From Acidobacterium sp. S8 (lineage in GTDB: Bacteria; Acidobacteriota; Terriglobia; Terriglobales; Acidobacteriaceae): DNA of 64,000 bases. Every line of letters begins with the position of its first letter. The first letter of the stretch is position 1. Positions 8,817 through 17,384 of the stretch are shown here, one piece after another. A program made the translations under genes and the position numbers. The stretch covers positions 300,697 to 364,696 of the forward strand of contig NZ_LMUM01000027.1 of NCBI RefSeq assembly GCF_009765985.1. The letters are read 5' to 3'. Below the pieces are notes generated by a model. That model did no database searches. It saw only the letters and a list, made by a program, of their open reading frames with translations, and was not told the origin of the DNA.

Positions 8817-9296
8817 CTAGTTGTTGTCTGCGGGTGTCTGCTGCGTGTAGAGGACGTGCCAATTGCCATCTTTCCACACGTAGGTGTCAGAGAAACGAGT
8901 GCTGTGGGATTTGCCATCTGCGCCGGGAGCAGTGAACACTCCGTGCGCGATCGCCACATCATCCTGCAGGATGACGTCTACTTTCGGCATTTCCGGAACC
9001 GACAAATTTTTGCCGCGATTCTTTTCGGTGATTTCCAGCTCGCGAGAAAGGTCAAGCCATTTGCCGCTGCGGGATATCTCGGCGTAGTTAGGCAGCAGCA
9101 GGCACTTGTCGAAGTCCGTATCGCCCTTGAGAAATGCATTCATAAAGGCCGATTCAAGTTTCTGAACGGTTTCTGCGTCGTGGTGCTGATCGGCTAAGTC
9201 CGGATACGAGCAGCCCTCTGCGAATAAGGAGTGAGAGCTGAGAGGAAGAGTAATTCCAACAAGTAAGGTGAGTGATTTTAAAGCCCGCAAGTGCAC
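8817..9296 (-). CDS. Secreted DUF4440/SnoaL-like protein
   Basis: A 159-residue protein with a signal peptide (LTLLVGITLPLSSHSLFA) followed by an NTF2-like domain (DAETVQKLESAFMNAFLKGD, FSDTYVWKDGNWHVLYTQ). A Cys pair (GCSYPD and KCLLLPNY) is shared with its downstream tandem copy and may form a disulphide. It begins with GTG; the ribosome-binding site GGGAG lies beside a leader hairpin (9296-9335). It ends 18 bases before the second copy, so both are probably one transcript. The role is unknown. Confidence 0.8.
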   Translation of the reverse strand: MHLRALKSLTLLVGITLPLSSHSLFAEGCSYPDLADQHHDAETVQKLESAFMNAFLKGDTDFDKCLLLPNYAEISRSGKWLDLSRELEITEKNRGKNLSVPEMPKVDVILQDDVAIAHGVFTAPGADGKSHSTRFSDTYVWKDGNWHVLYTQQTPADNN

Positions 9297-9335
9297 AGCG
9301 TATCTCCCGATAAGATTTATCTGGAAGATACGCTG
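9296..9335 (-). promoter_or_regulatory. 5'-leader hairpin over ribosome-binding site
   Basis: A perfect 10-bp inverted repeat (CAGCGTATCT and AGATACGCTG) with a 20-base loop. The loop holds a second small hairpin (GATAA/TTATC). On the minus strand its 3' arm runs from just after GGGAG to the first base of the GTG start, so folding would bury the translation start of the first DUF4440 gene. Confidence 0.5.
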
Positions 9336-9406
9336 TCGGTTATCTCAATTGAGCCATGAATCGGCTACTTCTGGCTTATCCGCGCTGAGACGCTGGTGCG
9401 ATGCGG

Positions 9407-9619
9407 TTACTCGCGTTGCCCGCTGTGTTCGGGGGTGCCGCTCTGTTCAGGGTAATCTGTGTCGTTGTCAGTGTCATGATCCTTGATAAACGGATCGGCA
9501 TTGCGGTGCGGGAGCTGTCCGGAGAGGCTGGTGTTTTGATCGCGCTGCTTGGAAGCGTCTGCAGGGGACTCGCTCTCCACCGCACCTTTATGAGTATCGC
9601 TATCGTGATGTGTAGGCAT
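9407..9619 (-). CDS. Small acidic, probably disordered protein
   Basis: A 70-residue hydrophilic protein rich in Asp, His, Ser and Gln (MPTHHDSDTHKGAVESESPA; later DPFIKDHDTDNDTDYPEQSG). It has no signal peptide, no membrane segment and no recognisable fold. The ATG at 9619 has GAGG a few bases upstream, which makes it more credible than the longer frame beginning at 9733. It lies between the DUF4440 pair and the end of cpoB. No function assigned. Confidence 0.5.
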   Translation of the reverse strand: MPTHHDSDTHKGAVESESPADASKQRDQNTSLSGQLPHRNADPFIKDHDTDNDTDYPEQSGTPEHSGQRE

Positions 9620-9671
9620 AAGTCCTCTTCGATGATGCTGAGCCGTCTTATGTTGCCAGCCGGCCAATGTT

Positions 9672-10595
9672 CTACTGCGGCTTCGTGCTGTAGGCCGAGG
9701 GTTTCGGCGCGATAATACGCACGCCCATACCATTCAGGCGGCTGCGTGCCTGGGCTGCTTCAGGAGTCTGCGGATAGCGCTGGATGAGATTGCGCAGGTC
9801 GCGGACACCCGCGTCGCGCTGATTCATCGCCAGCTCCGCTTCTGCCTTGTGGAGCTGCGCAGCCGGGGCTTTCGGATTTCCGGCAAACTGTTCCAGGACA
9901 GCGTCGTAATTCTGGATCGCCGTCTTGTAGTCGCCCTGACGATAGGCAATTTCGCCAAGATAGAACTGCGCGTTTCCAGCGAGATTGTCCTGCGGGTAGT
10001 ATTTCAACACGTCGCTGAACTCGCCTGCGGCCACGTCGTACTTAGCGCTGTTGAGGTCACGCAGTCCGCCCTGGTAGAGCTGATCGACAGGCGGGGCCGG
10101 AGGCTGCGCCGGAGGGGCGTTCGCCTCGGGGCCGGAGTTTGGCATCGGCTGGCCGGCTGGAACATTGTTCTGTGGAACGCCACCGCCTGCAGGCTGGCTG
10201 CTCACGTTCTGCAATTGAGCCTGGATGCTCTGCAGTGTCTTGTCCAGATTTGAGATGCGCGACTTCAGCTCGTCGACGGAATCGTTCATGCTCTGCATCT
10301 GGCCGGACATTTGATCGATCTTGTTGCCGCCTTCGCCCTGAGACTTGATCTGCTCCTGCAGCGTGTTCATCGTCTGCGACATGCGGTTGACGTTGTCGGC
10401 AGTCTGCTCGACAAGGTGCTGCAACACGCCCATGCGCTCGTCATTCGATTGCTGCAGACGCTGCAGCATATCCTGCAGATTCTGCACCTGCGTCTGCAAC
10501 TGAACCATTTCTTTGGAGACGGCATGTGCCCTGGGCACCGGGCAGAGAAGCGCAAGTGTGGCAACGGCGGTAAGGTGAATCAGAGTCTTTCGCAT
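9672..10595 (-). CDS. cpoB: Cell division coordinator CpoB/YbgF (Tol-Pal)
   Basis: A 307-residue periplasmic protein. The signal peptide (LIHLTAVATLALLCPVPRAHA) is followed by a long coiled coil (about residues 28-140, with repeated QLQ/NLQ/LQQ heptads), a Pro/Gln/Asn-rich linker (VPAGQPMPNSGPEANAPPAQ) and C-terminal TPR repeats (YQGGLRDLNSAKYDVAAGEF, then AGNAQFYLGEIAYRQGDY, ending AQARSRLNGMG). This is the CpoB layout: it links outer-membrane constriction by Tol-Pal to septal peptidoglycan synthesis. The ATG at 10595 is chosen because it starts the signal peptide. It is the last gene of the Tol-Pal operon. Confidence 0.9.
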   Translation of the reverse strand: MRKTLIHLTAVATLALLCPVPRAHAVSKEMVQLQTQVQNLQDMLQRLQQSNDERMGVLQHLVEQTADNVNRMSQTMNTLQEQIKSQGEGGNKIDQMSGQMQSMNDSVDELKSRISNLDKTLQSIQAQLQNVSSQPAGGGVPQNNVPAGQPMPNSGPEANAPPAQPPAPPVDQLYQGGLRDLNSAKYDVAAGEFSDVLKYYPQDNLAGNAQFYLGEIAYRQGDYKTAIQNYDAVLEQFAGNPKAPAAQLHKAEAELAMNQRDAGVRDLRNLIQRYPQTPEAAQARSRLNGMGVRIIAPKPSAYSTKPQ

Positions 10596-10645
10596 AGAAA
10601 AATCCCCAGCTCTTGGCAAAAACATCTTGAGTGCAGTGCAAATGC

Positions 10646-10678
10646 AAACGGCAGCATCGCTTAGCAATGCTGCCGTTT
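10646..10678 (-). promoter_or_regulatory. Strong hairpin between pal and cpoB
   Basis: A perfect 12-bp inverted repeat (AAACGGCAGCAT and ATGCTGCCGTTT) around a 9-base loop lies in the gap between pal and cpoB. There is no clear T-run on the minus strand, so it may be a processing or mRNA-stability hairpin, or a partial terminator lowering cpoB expression. Confidence 0.55.
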
Positions 10679-10691
10679 ATTGTAGAAGGAT

Positions 10692-11432
10692 TTAGCGGTC
10701 CACGCCGAACTGAGCACGGCGGTTCTGCTGCCAGCACTGTTCTGAGTGGTCAGTGCAGAACTGCTTTTCCTTGCCGTAACTCACGGTGCGGAGACGATCC
10801 GGGCTCACGCCGGCGTTCACCAGCGCCTGCTTGGCCGCGTTGGCGCGGTTCTCACCGAGGCTCAGGTTGTACTCCGTTGATCCGCGCTCGTCGCAGTATC
10901 CGCCAATCACAACCTTGATGCCGGTGTGCTGGTTCAGGAACGCAGCGTCCTTCGAGATGATGGGCGATGCATCGGGGCGAATCTCGTAGCTGTCGTAATC
11001 GTAGAAGACATCCTGAACATTCTGATGGAAGAGCTGATCATCCATGTCGCTCTCGTTCATATTGCTTGGCGGAGCGGCTGTGTTCACGGTCAACCGTGCG
11101 GTTGCATCCGTCGATCCGCCATCTCCACGTGCAATCAGATGATAGTTGGTCGACTGAGTCGGTTTCACATTCATCGTGCCGGCGCTGGCAACCTGTCCGA
11201 CGCCTTCGATTGAAATATCGGTAGCCCCGTTTGTTTTCCAGGTCAGCACGGCGCTGTCGCCGGGATTGATCGCCGTGGGATTCACGTTGATCTCAGCCGT
11301 CGGCGCAGGTGCGGAAACGGTGGGTGGCGGCGGCGGTGGCGGCGCGGGCTTTTTCTTGTGGCATCCGGCAATTGTTACCAGAGCTGCCAAGCTGACTACG
11401 GAAACAATGTACTTACGATGAAGGTGTTGCAC
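10692..11432 (-). CDS. pal: Peptidoglycan-associated lipoprotein Pal, Ig-like insert
   Basis: A 246-residue outer-membrane lipoprotein. The signal peptide ends in a lipobox with Cys24 (LVTIAGC), followed by a Lys/Pro-rich linker. The C-terminal OmpA domain binds peptidoglycan (VVIGGYCDERGSTEYNLSLG, then RANAAKQALVNAGVSPDRLR and TVSYGKE). Between them, at about residues 45-115, is an extra beta-rich module (INPGDSAVLTWKTNGATDIS) that looks like a bacterial Ig-like domain. Typical proteobacterial Pal is about 170 residues, so the insert explains the extra length. It sits between tolB and cpoB. Confidence 0.93.
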   Translation of the reverse strand: MQHLHRKYIVSVVSLAALVTIAGCHKKKPAPPPPPPPTVSAPAPTAEINVNPTAINPGDSAVLTWKTNGATDISIEGVGQVASAGTMNVKPTQSTNYHLIARGDGGSTDATARLTVNTAAPPSNMNESDMDDQLFHQNVQDVFYDYDSYEIRPDASPIISKDAAFLNQHTGIKVVIGGYCDERGSTEYNLSLGENRANAAKQALVNAGVSPDRLRTVSYGKEKQFCTDHSEQCWQQNRRAQFGVDR

Positions 11433-11541
11433 GGTCTCCTCCTTTGGGAGCTGATTGTAAATGCTCTCGAACGAGCGTTAGTTCCACCAAGACAGGGTAG
11501 ACGAGGAGTCGTTCCCTCACTACCAATTAAAAAACTGCAAC

Positions 11542-12897
11542 TTACTTCCAACTCCAGTTCGGCATGGAATTAGAGCCGCTGTGGGTTAGTGTGTGCTGCT
11601 CAGTACCGTCTGACAACATGGTCCAGATCTGCGAGCCTCCGTCTTCACGCTGGAAGACGATATGGCGGGAATCCGGTGACCATGAAGGAAAATCGTTGCG
11701 GCCAGCATCGTGCGTGAGCTGGGTCCACCGCTTGCTGGCGATATCCATGATATAGATATCCTGGCCGCCGGGGGCGCCGGGCCCATACTTGCGGTTCCAT
11801 GCGAAAGCAAGATACTGCCCGTTTGGCGACCACGACGGCGACGTGGCATAGCCGCCATCCGTCATTCGCTGCACATTGGCGCCATCGGAGTCCATGATGT
11901 AGATCTGCGGCAATCCGGTGCGGCCGCTTACCCAGGCAATCTGCGCGTTCGTCTTCGGATTCCACACCGGTGAAACATCGGGACCGTGAAACGCTGTCAG
12001 CCGGCGTGCACCGCCGCCACTGGCATCCGTCGTATAAATCTCCGAATCACCATCACGCGCGGAAGAGAAGGCAAGCTTTCCGCCGTCGCTCGACCACGCT
12101 GGAGAGATCGTCGTGCCGCCGGGAGAATTGAACCCGACAGCGCGGTTCAGCAGCAGCGAATACATGTGGATGGACCAGCCATTTTTGCCGAGGCTGGAAA
12201 ATGCAACGCGGGAATTGTCCGGAGCGATACGCGGCGAGAGCGAGATGGTTCCGAGGTGTGTAATTGCATGCTCGTTTTGACCGTCATAGTCCATCACCCA
12301 GATCTCTTTATTGCCGCCACGGGCGGAAACGAAGTAGATCTTCGTTTCGCAAATGCCGGCGATGCCACCCAGGCGTGCGATGATTTCATCGGCAAAGCGG
12401 TGCGCGATCATACGCGCATTGTCCACCGTCGCGTTATCGCTGTACTGCTTGCCGAGAATCTGTGGAGACTGCTGGTTCTTGGCGTCGAAGAGGTAGCCAT
12501 AAGCTGTTACCTTGCCATCCGCTACACTGATCGCGCCAAACGCAACCATGTCCGCATTTGAGGGAGCACCAGACCACTGTGCGAGCTGGATCTCCTGCGG
12601 CGAGCCAGGCATGATCGGCGGAGCCATGCTCTTTGAAACCATGTCAAAGATGCCAGCGTTCGACAAGTCGTTGAACAGCGTCGTATCAAATGCGCTCTTC
12701 AGCGATCCTGTCTGAGGATCATTGGATGTCGGCTTGAAATCGGCGGCGGCTAAGCGAATCTTCGTAGCGCCAAGATTGGTACCGGTGCGGACCCAGTCTT
12801 GTGCTTCTATCTGATAAGAACCGGCGAAGATAAAAAGTGCCGCCAAAAAGAGGAAACAACGCGAGGTCAACAAATCTAGCTTCTTACTAATATTCAT
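11542..12897 (-). CDS. tolB: Tol-Pal system protein TolB
   Basis: A 451-residue periplasmic protein. The signal peptide (CFLFLAALFIFAGSYQIEA) is followed by an N-terminal alpha/beta domain (FKPTSNDPQTGSLKSAFDTT) and a six-bladed beta-propeller with the repeated PD40-type blade ends (APDNSRVAFSS, SSDGGKLAFSS, SPNGQYLAFAW, SPDSRHIVFQ). The ATG at 12897 is preferred over the longer frame because it starts the signal peptide. TolB links Pal to the inner-membrane TolQRA complex during division. The gene lies in the canonical place between tolA and pal. Confidence 0.95.
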   Translation of the reverse strand: MNISKKLDLLTSRCFLFLAALFIFAGSYQIEAQDWVRTGTNLGATKIRLAAADFKPTSNDPQTGSLKSAFDTTLFNDLSNAGIFDMVSKSMAPPIMPGSPQEIQLAQWSGAPSNADMVAFGAISVADGKVTAYGYLFDAKNQQSPQILGKQYSDNATVDNARMIAHRFADEIIARLGGIAGICETKIYFVSARGGNKEIWVMDYDGQNEHAITHLGTISLSPRIAPDNSRVAFSSLGKNGWSIHMYSLLLNRAVGFNSPGGTTISPAWSSDGGKLAFSSARDGDSEIYTTDASGGGARRLTAFHGPDVSPVWNPKTNAQIAWVSGRTGLPQIYIMDSDGANVQRMTDGGYATSPSWSPNGQYLAFAWNRKYGPGAPGGQDIYIMDIASKRWTQLTHDAGRNDFPSWSPDSRHIVFQREDGGSQIWTMLSDGTEQHTLTHSGSNSMPNWSWK

Positions 12898-12949
12898 TCT
12901 TCCGTCCCGCAGACTGATTTGCGAAAACTGGATTCCGCAGACAAAAACA

Positions 12950-13804
12950 TCAATGTCCCGGCTCCTCACAATAGTACGACACTGAGAGCGAACTTCCGTT
13001 GTATCCCGCAGGAAGCGGACCATAGGAATCAACTCTTTGCACTGCTCTTAGACACGAAGTGTCCAGACTCGGTGACCCGCTCGATTGAGCGATGCGTACC
13101 TGACTCGGCGAGCCATCACGCGAAACCACAAACGAGAGGTACACCTTCGACCCTGCAGGCGTGCCTGGCGAAACCTCCTGCACAAGCCAATTCTGCGCGG
13201 TTTTTCTTCGTATCAATTCCACATACCAGGGAAAGCGAGAACCAAAGTCCCCGCCATTGACTGCGACGGGATTATTCCCGTTTGGGTTGCTCGCCGTCGA
13301 GCGCGGAATATTGGTCTGCGCTGCTTCGCCGTAATTCGCACGATTTTGTTGATTCGGAATCGGTTGAGCGTGCTTGGTAGAGCTTTGCGTCACCGGCTTC
13401 TTTGGTTCCGGCTTCACAGGCGCTTCTGTTTTCTGCGGAGCCTGCTTCACTTTGGGCTGCGGCTTTTCTTTTTCCGGAATCGGAATCGCATCCGGCGGCG
13501 GCGCTTGCACTGCCTTCTCCGGTGCAGGCGGAGCCGGTGCCGGACTTGGCGTCTGTGTGGCTAATACGTTCTCGGTGGGCTTGTTTTCGCTGGGCAACGG
13601 AATCGTGGGCGCCGCACTCACCAACGTCGCCTGAATCGCGCCCTGGGAGGATTCATTGTTGCCCCATATGCCGCCATGAAAGCGGCCGATGAAAAAGACA
13701 TACAGCGCTATGGCTGCTACCACGCCCAGGTGCAGCATGATCGAGCCAACCGCAGGCGCGCCTATGCGATCGGATTCCAGCTCGATTCTTGCGCTCATCC
13801 TCAT
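12950..13804 (-). CDS. TolA/TonB-type energy transducer
   Basis: A 284-residue inner-membrane protein: one N-terminal transmembrane segment (about residues 20-42, IMLHLGVVAAIALYVFFIG), then a long Pro/Lys/Glu-rich periplasmic spacer (residues about 75-150), then a C-terminal TonB-like domain (PWYVELIRRKTAQNWLVQEV, ending near SLSVSYYCEEPGH). Its place between tolR and tolB says TolA; the C-terminal fold is nearer TonB, as is usual outside proteobacteria. It probably couples the proton motive force harvested by TolQR to TolB/Pal, and could also serve TonB receptors. It starts 10 bases after tolR. Confidence 0.88.
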   Translation of the reverse strand: MRMSARIELESDRIGAPAVGSIMLHLGVVAAIALYVFFIGRFHGGIWGNNESSQGAIQATLVSAAPTIPLPSENKPTENVLATQTPSPAPAPPAPEKAVQAPPPDAIPIPEKEKPQPKVKQAPQKTEAPVKPEPKKPVTQSSTKHAQPIPNQQNRANYGEAAQTNIPRSTASNPNGNNPVAVNGGDFGSRFPWYVELIRRKTAQNWLVQEVSPGTPAGSKVYLSFVVSRDGSPSQVRIAQSSGSPSLDTSCLRAVQRVDSYGPLPAGYNGSSLSVSYYCEEPGH

Positions 13805-13814
13805 CGAAACGCCC

Positions 13815-14240
13815 TTACTTCGCTGTGCCGTTATTGAGCGGCTGCGTCACAATGCTGATATTCGTAATCCCCGACTGCTTCACCGCGTCCATCACGGAAG
13901 CAAACGCGCCGAAGGGAACGCGCTCATCGGCGCGCAGATAAATAATCCGGTGCGCAGGATCGCTGTTCGGCTGCTGCAGACGAGAAGGCAGGTCGGCGAG
14001 GTTGATGGGTTGATCGCCAAGAAAAACACGCTGGTCCTTGTCGATTGTCAGCACCGTGCGCTGCTCGGTGATTTCCTTCACCGTCTTCGTCTTGGGTACA
14101 GCCACGTCAATCCCTGACTGCAGGACGGGTGCCGTGAGCATGAAGATCACCAGCAGCACCAGCACCACGTCCACCAGCGGAGTGATGTTGATCTCGGCCA
14201 GCGCCGTCTGCGTGTGCCCGCTTCTACTTGTGAAGGCCAC
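13815..14240 (-). CDS. tolR: TolR/ExbD biopolymer transport protein
   Basis: A 141-residue protein with a single transmembrane segment (LVDVVLVLLVIFMLTAPVL) that begins with the conserved Asp of the proton channel (INITPLVD). A periplasmic ExbD/TolR domain follows (QRTVLTIDKDQRVFLG, IIYLRADERVPFG). It starts with GTG inside the last codons of tolQ (17-base overlap), a sign of translational coupling. Confidence 0.93.
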   Translation of the reverse strand: MAFTSRSGHTQTALAEINITPLVDVVLVLLVIFMLTAPVLQSGIDVAVPKTKTVKEITEQRTVLTIDKDQRVFLGDQPINLADLPSRLQQPNSDPAHRIIYLRADERVPFGAFASVMDAVKQSGITNISIVTQPLNNGTAK

Positions 14241-15006
14241 GCGCGGCCTGCCTTTCCAGTGGGTCTTCGTTGGCTGCGACGGTAAACTCTTCCATGCTAT
14301 TCAGCAGTTCGCGGGAAAAATCATCCATGCGCGCGCCAAACTCACGGCAGCGCGCCGTGAACTGGTTGTAAGCCACCACCGCGGGTACAGCGACGATAAG
14401 TCCAGCCGCCGTTGTAATCAGCGCCTCCGAAACCCCCGGAGCCACCGCCCGCAGCGTTGCCGCGCCCGCCGTGCCTAATCCATGGAAGGCATTCACAATG
14501 CCCATGATAGTTCCGAACAAACCGATGAACGGCGAGATCGCGCCAATGGTTGCCAGCCAAGTCAGTCGCTCTTCGAGCACAGTCAACGATTCGCTCGAAG
14601 CTGTCTGCGCCGCGCGCTCCAGCGCCGTAATGTTCTTCGGCGGACCGTATCCGCCGGTCTGGCGTTTGTATGTCTCGTACACCTCGTCAAAGACATTCAC
14701 GAGCGGACTGGGCTTGAACTGCTCGCTGACCGCGGCAATTTCCTGCAGCCGCGTAGCTTTGCGGAAGGCACGGAGAAAGCGCGCGCTCTGCGTCCGGGCG
14801 CGCTTGAATGCGCCCCACTTGCCGAGAATGATTGCCCACGAATAAAGGCTGGCAATCAACAACAGGCCGAGCACGGCAAAAGCCACCGGGCCGCTGTTCT
14901 GCAGCATCTCCCAAATCGCGCTACCGCTCGGAGGCGCAGGCGCCCCAGCTGCATCGGGATCTGCCTGAAAGAAAATAAAAGCTAGTGCAAAAAAAAGGTG
15001 TGTCAT
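14224..15006 (-). CDS. tolQ: TolQ/ExbB/MotA proton channel protein
   Basis: A 260-residue inner-membrane protein of the MotA/TolQ/ExbB family, first gene of the operon. An initial hydrophobic segment (residues 1-17) precedes three membrane helices: SGPVAFAVLGLLLIASLYSW, TWLATIGAISPFIGLFGTIMGIV, and TTAAGLIVAVPAVVAYNQF. The family signature around GLFGTIMGIVNAF is intact. With TolR it forms the proton-driven motor that powers outer-membrane constriction. Confidence 0.95.
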   Translation of the reverse strand: MTHLFFALAFIFFQADPDAAGAPAPPSGSAIWEMLQNSGPVAFAVLGLLLIASLYSWAIILGKWGAFKRARTQSARFLRAFRKATRLQEIAAVSEQFKPSPLVNVFDEVYETYKRQTGGYGPPKNITALERAAQTASSESLTVLEERLTWLATIGAISPFIGLFGTIMGIVNAFHGLGTAGAATLRAVAPGVSEALITTAAGLIVAVPAVVAYNQFTARCREFGARMDDFSRELLNSMEEFTVAANEDPLERQAARGLHK

Positions 15007-15298
15007 CGCCTGGTATTAACGTTAGCAGACGCAGAACCGGGCGACCAAGTTGTCTGGAGAAGGGAATTGAGCTGGTTACGTTGGATTGACGTATGGTTAT
15101 TGCGAACTGACTTGCTGTCATTCCAGGTCGTAGAGCGATAGAATTCCGACCGATGTGGTCTTGTTTAACTCTCAGAAAAAAAACAAGATACGCGAGAAAA
15201 CCGGATGCAAAATTTGAACGTCAGACGTATTATGCTGCGTAGTTATAGGGCGTTGGAAATTTCTCAACGTGAATTCATAAGCGGCAAAGGAGCACTGT

Positions 15299-15508
15299 AT
15301 GATCGCAATCAATCAAGGTCAATGCGGACTTTGTGTTCACTTCGGTGAGCCCCATCCAGCAACCCCTACGCTGACGCAGATACACACCAGCAAGCAAGCT
15401 CCGGAAACATTCCTCGATGACTGCGGTCATCCGAAGCATGCTCCGCTTCACCTCAAAGTGAGCGCCATGAGCGGATGCGACGGCTTCACACCGACCGCAC
15501 AGGCATAA
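15299..15508 (+). CDS. Small conserved Cys/His-rich protein
   Basis: A 69-residue protein with a good AAGGAG site six bases before the ATG. Cys and His residues are spaced as in small metal-binding proteins: CGLCVHFGE near the N-terminus, then DDCGHPKHAPLHLK and SGCDGF. No signal peptide or membrane segment is seen. It is monocistronic between the Tol operon (divergent) and recN. I infer metal binding from the Cys/His pattern only; no function is assigned. Confidence 0.65.
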   Translation: MIAINQGQCGLCVHFGEPHPATPTLTQIHTSKQAPETFLDDCGHPKHAPLHLKVSAMSGCDGFTPTAQA

Positions 15509-15529
15509 TTCGATTCCAAACAACAACTC

Positions 15530-15565
15530 CGGGTGCCCCATCCTGAGCGCAAGCGAAGGGTGGGA
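15530..15565. repeat. Dispersed GGGTGCCCCATCC repeat (degenerate copy)
   Basis: The stretch starts CGGGTGCCCCATCCTGAGCG and ends GCGAAGGGTGGGA. It is a diverged copy of the family seen more fully at 44951 and 47410 and partly at 23447. It lies between the small Cys protein and recN. Confidence 0.55.
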
Positions 15566-15673
15566 GTTTCCCATGATGCAGTAGTCCCATCTCCGCAACG
15601 CCAATCCCACTGGTAACGCTTTGCTGACGGGCGCGTTTCGCTGAACGCGCAGTCCTGATATTCTGCGCGCAGC

Positions 15674-17362
15674 ATGCTGCTTGAATTGCGCGCGGAAAAC
15701 TACGCTGTCATTGATCACGCTATCGCCGTCTTCGGTCCGGGCCTTAATCTGCTTACAGGCGAAACGGGAGCAGGCAAGTCCATCCTCGTGGATGCGCTTG
15801 CTCTGTTGATGGGCGATAAAGCTTCCTCTGATATGGTGCGACATGGCGCAGATCGCGCTGTAGTGTCCTGCGTCTTTGAAGGAACGCCCCCCGCTGAATC
15901 CGTGCTCGAAGCGAACGGTATCGACAGCGAGGGCCACGAGATTATCCTGCGCCGCGAAATTCTTTCTAACGGCAAGGGGCGCGTCTTTATCAATAATCAG
16001 CCTGCGACGGTGGCAGCTTTGCGCCAGCTCGCACCTGAACTGGCCCTGGTTCACGCACAGAGCGAGACGTTGGGGGCCTTCGATCAGCTACAGCAACGCA
16101 GCCTCCTTGACCGTTTCGGTAGCATCTCGTCAGAAAATGTGGCTGCCGCGCACGAGCAATGGCGAGCAGTGCAGGAAAAGCTCGACGAGCTTGAACGAGA
16201 TGAACAGGACCGCCTGCGCATGGTCGATCTTTGGAGCTTTCAACGTAAGGAGATCGACACCGTAAGTCCGTCAGAAGGCGAGGACGAAGCTTTAGAGACG
16301 GAGCGCCGTGTCCTGTCGAATGCGGAGAAGCTTTACGCCGCGGCCATGAGCGCGCATGAGTTGCTTTATGAAGGAGCAAGCTCTGCCGAGACTTCTTTGC
16401 GTGCTGCCGAAAAACACATCGAAGAATTAGCTCACTACGATCCAAAATTTCAGGAGCCTGCCCAACAGCTGGCTTCCGCCCGTGCCGTGGTGGAAGACGT
16501 AAGCGCTACCGTGCGCGACTATGCCGAGAATATCCAGGCATCGCCCGAACGGCTTGCGGAGATCGAAGATCGACTTGCGGCCCTCGGAAGATTGAAGCGC
16601 AAATATGGCCAGACGCTCGCTGAAGTCATTGCCTATGGCGCAGAGGTAGCCGCAAAGCTGAATGAAATTGAGAATCGTGACGAGATACTGAAGATGCTGC
16701 GAGATGATTTGAAATATGCTGCTGATGCCTATCGCAAAGCGGCGCAGTCACTCAGCGCAGAGCGGACAGCAGCAGGGAAAAGGCTCGAAAAACTCGCTGA
16801 GGCCCAGATCAATGATCTCGCCATGAAGGTGCGTTTCGCCGTAGCCGTGAAACCGAACGAAGAACCGTCACACTGGACCTCGCACGGCTGGGATGCCATC
16901 GAATACCGAATCGCCACCAATGCAGGCGAGCCGCTCAAGCCGCTGGATGAGATTGCATCGGGAGGCGAAATGTCGCGCGTGCTACTCGCACTCAAAGTCA
17001 GTGTGGAAGAGGGTGCAGGCAAGGCGCAGAACAAGAAGAAGACGCAGGTGCCGCGCACGCTCGTCTTCGATGAAATCGACATCGGCATCGGAGGCCGCGC
17101 CGCTGAAGCCGTCGGACAGAAGCTAAAGACACTTTCGCGCGCGCAGCAGGTTTTGTGCGTCACGCATCTGCCACAGATTGCAGCCTTCGCCGATCAGCAT
17201 TTTCTCATCGAGAAGAGAGAGCATAGCGGACGTACCAAGACCTCGGTCCGCCTGCTCGAATCTGCCGACCGCACTGAAGAGATTGCCCGCATGCTTAGTG
17301 GCGCAACTGTTACCGATACGTCGCTCAAGCATGCGGAGCAGATGATCAAGTCCAGCCGATAA
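15674..17362 (+). CDS. recN: DNA repair protein RecN
   Basis: A 562-residue SMC-like ATPase. The Walker A motif GETGAGKS is at about residues 29-36; a long coiled coil fills the middle (about 150-360, Glu/Ala/Arg/Leu-rich); the ABC signature is ASGGEMSRVLLALKVS, and Walker B is LVFDEIDIGIGG, followed by VLCVTHLPQIAAFAD. RecN acts early in recombination repair of double-strand breaks by holding ends together. Length and motifs are normal for the family. It is a single gene with the AHSA1 gene convergent 22 bases downstream. Confidence 0.96.
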   Translation: MLLELRAENYAVIDHAIAVFGPGLNLLTGETGAGKSILVDALALLMGDKASSDMVRHGADRAVVSCVFEGTPPAESVLEANGIDSEGHEIILRREILSNGKGRVFINNQPATVAALRQLAPELALVHAQSETLGAFDQLQQRSLLDRFGSISSENVAAAHEQWRAVQEKLDELERDEQDRLRMVDLWSFQRKEIDTVSPSEGEDEALETERRVLSNAEKLYAAAMSAHELLYEGASSAETSLRAAEKHIEELAHYDPKFQEPAQQLASARAVVEDVSATVRDYAENIQASPERLAEIEDRLAALGRLKRKYGQTLAEVIAYGAEVAAKLNEIENRDEILKMLRDDLKYAADAYRKAAQSLSAERTAAGKRLEKLAEAQINDLAMKVRFAVAVKPNEEPSHWTSHGWDAIEYRIATNAGEPLKPLDEIASGGEMSRVLLALKVSVEEGAGKAQNKKKTQVPRTLVFDEIDIGIGGRAAEAVGQKLKTLSRAQQVLCVTHLPQIAAFADQHFLIEKREHSGRTKTSVRLLESADRTEEIARMLSGATVTDTSLKHAEQMIKSSR

Positions 17363-17384
17363 GCATGGTAAGACGTCGAATCAA

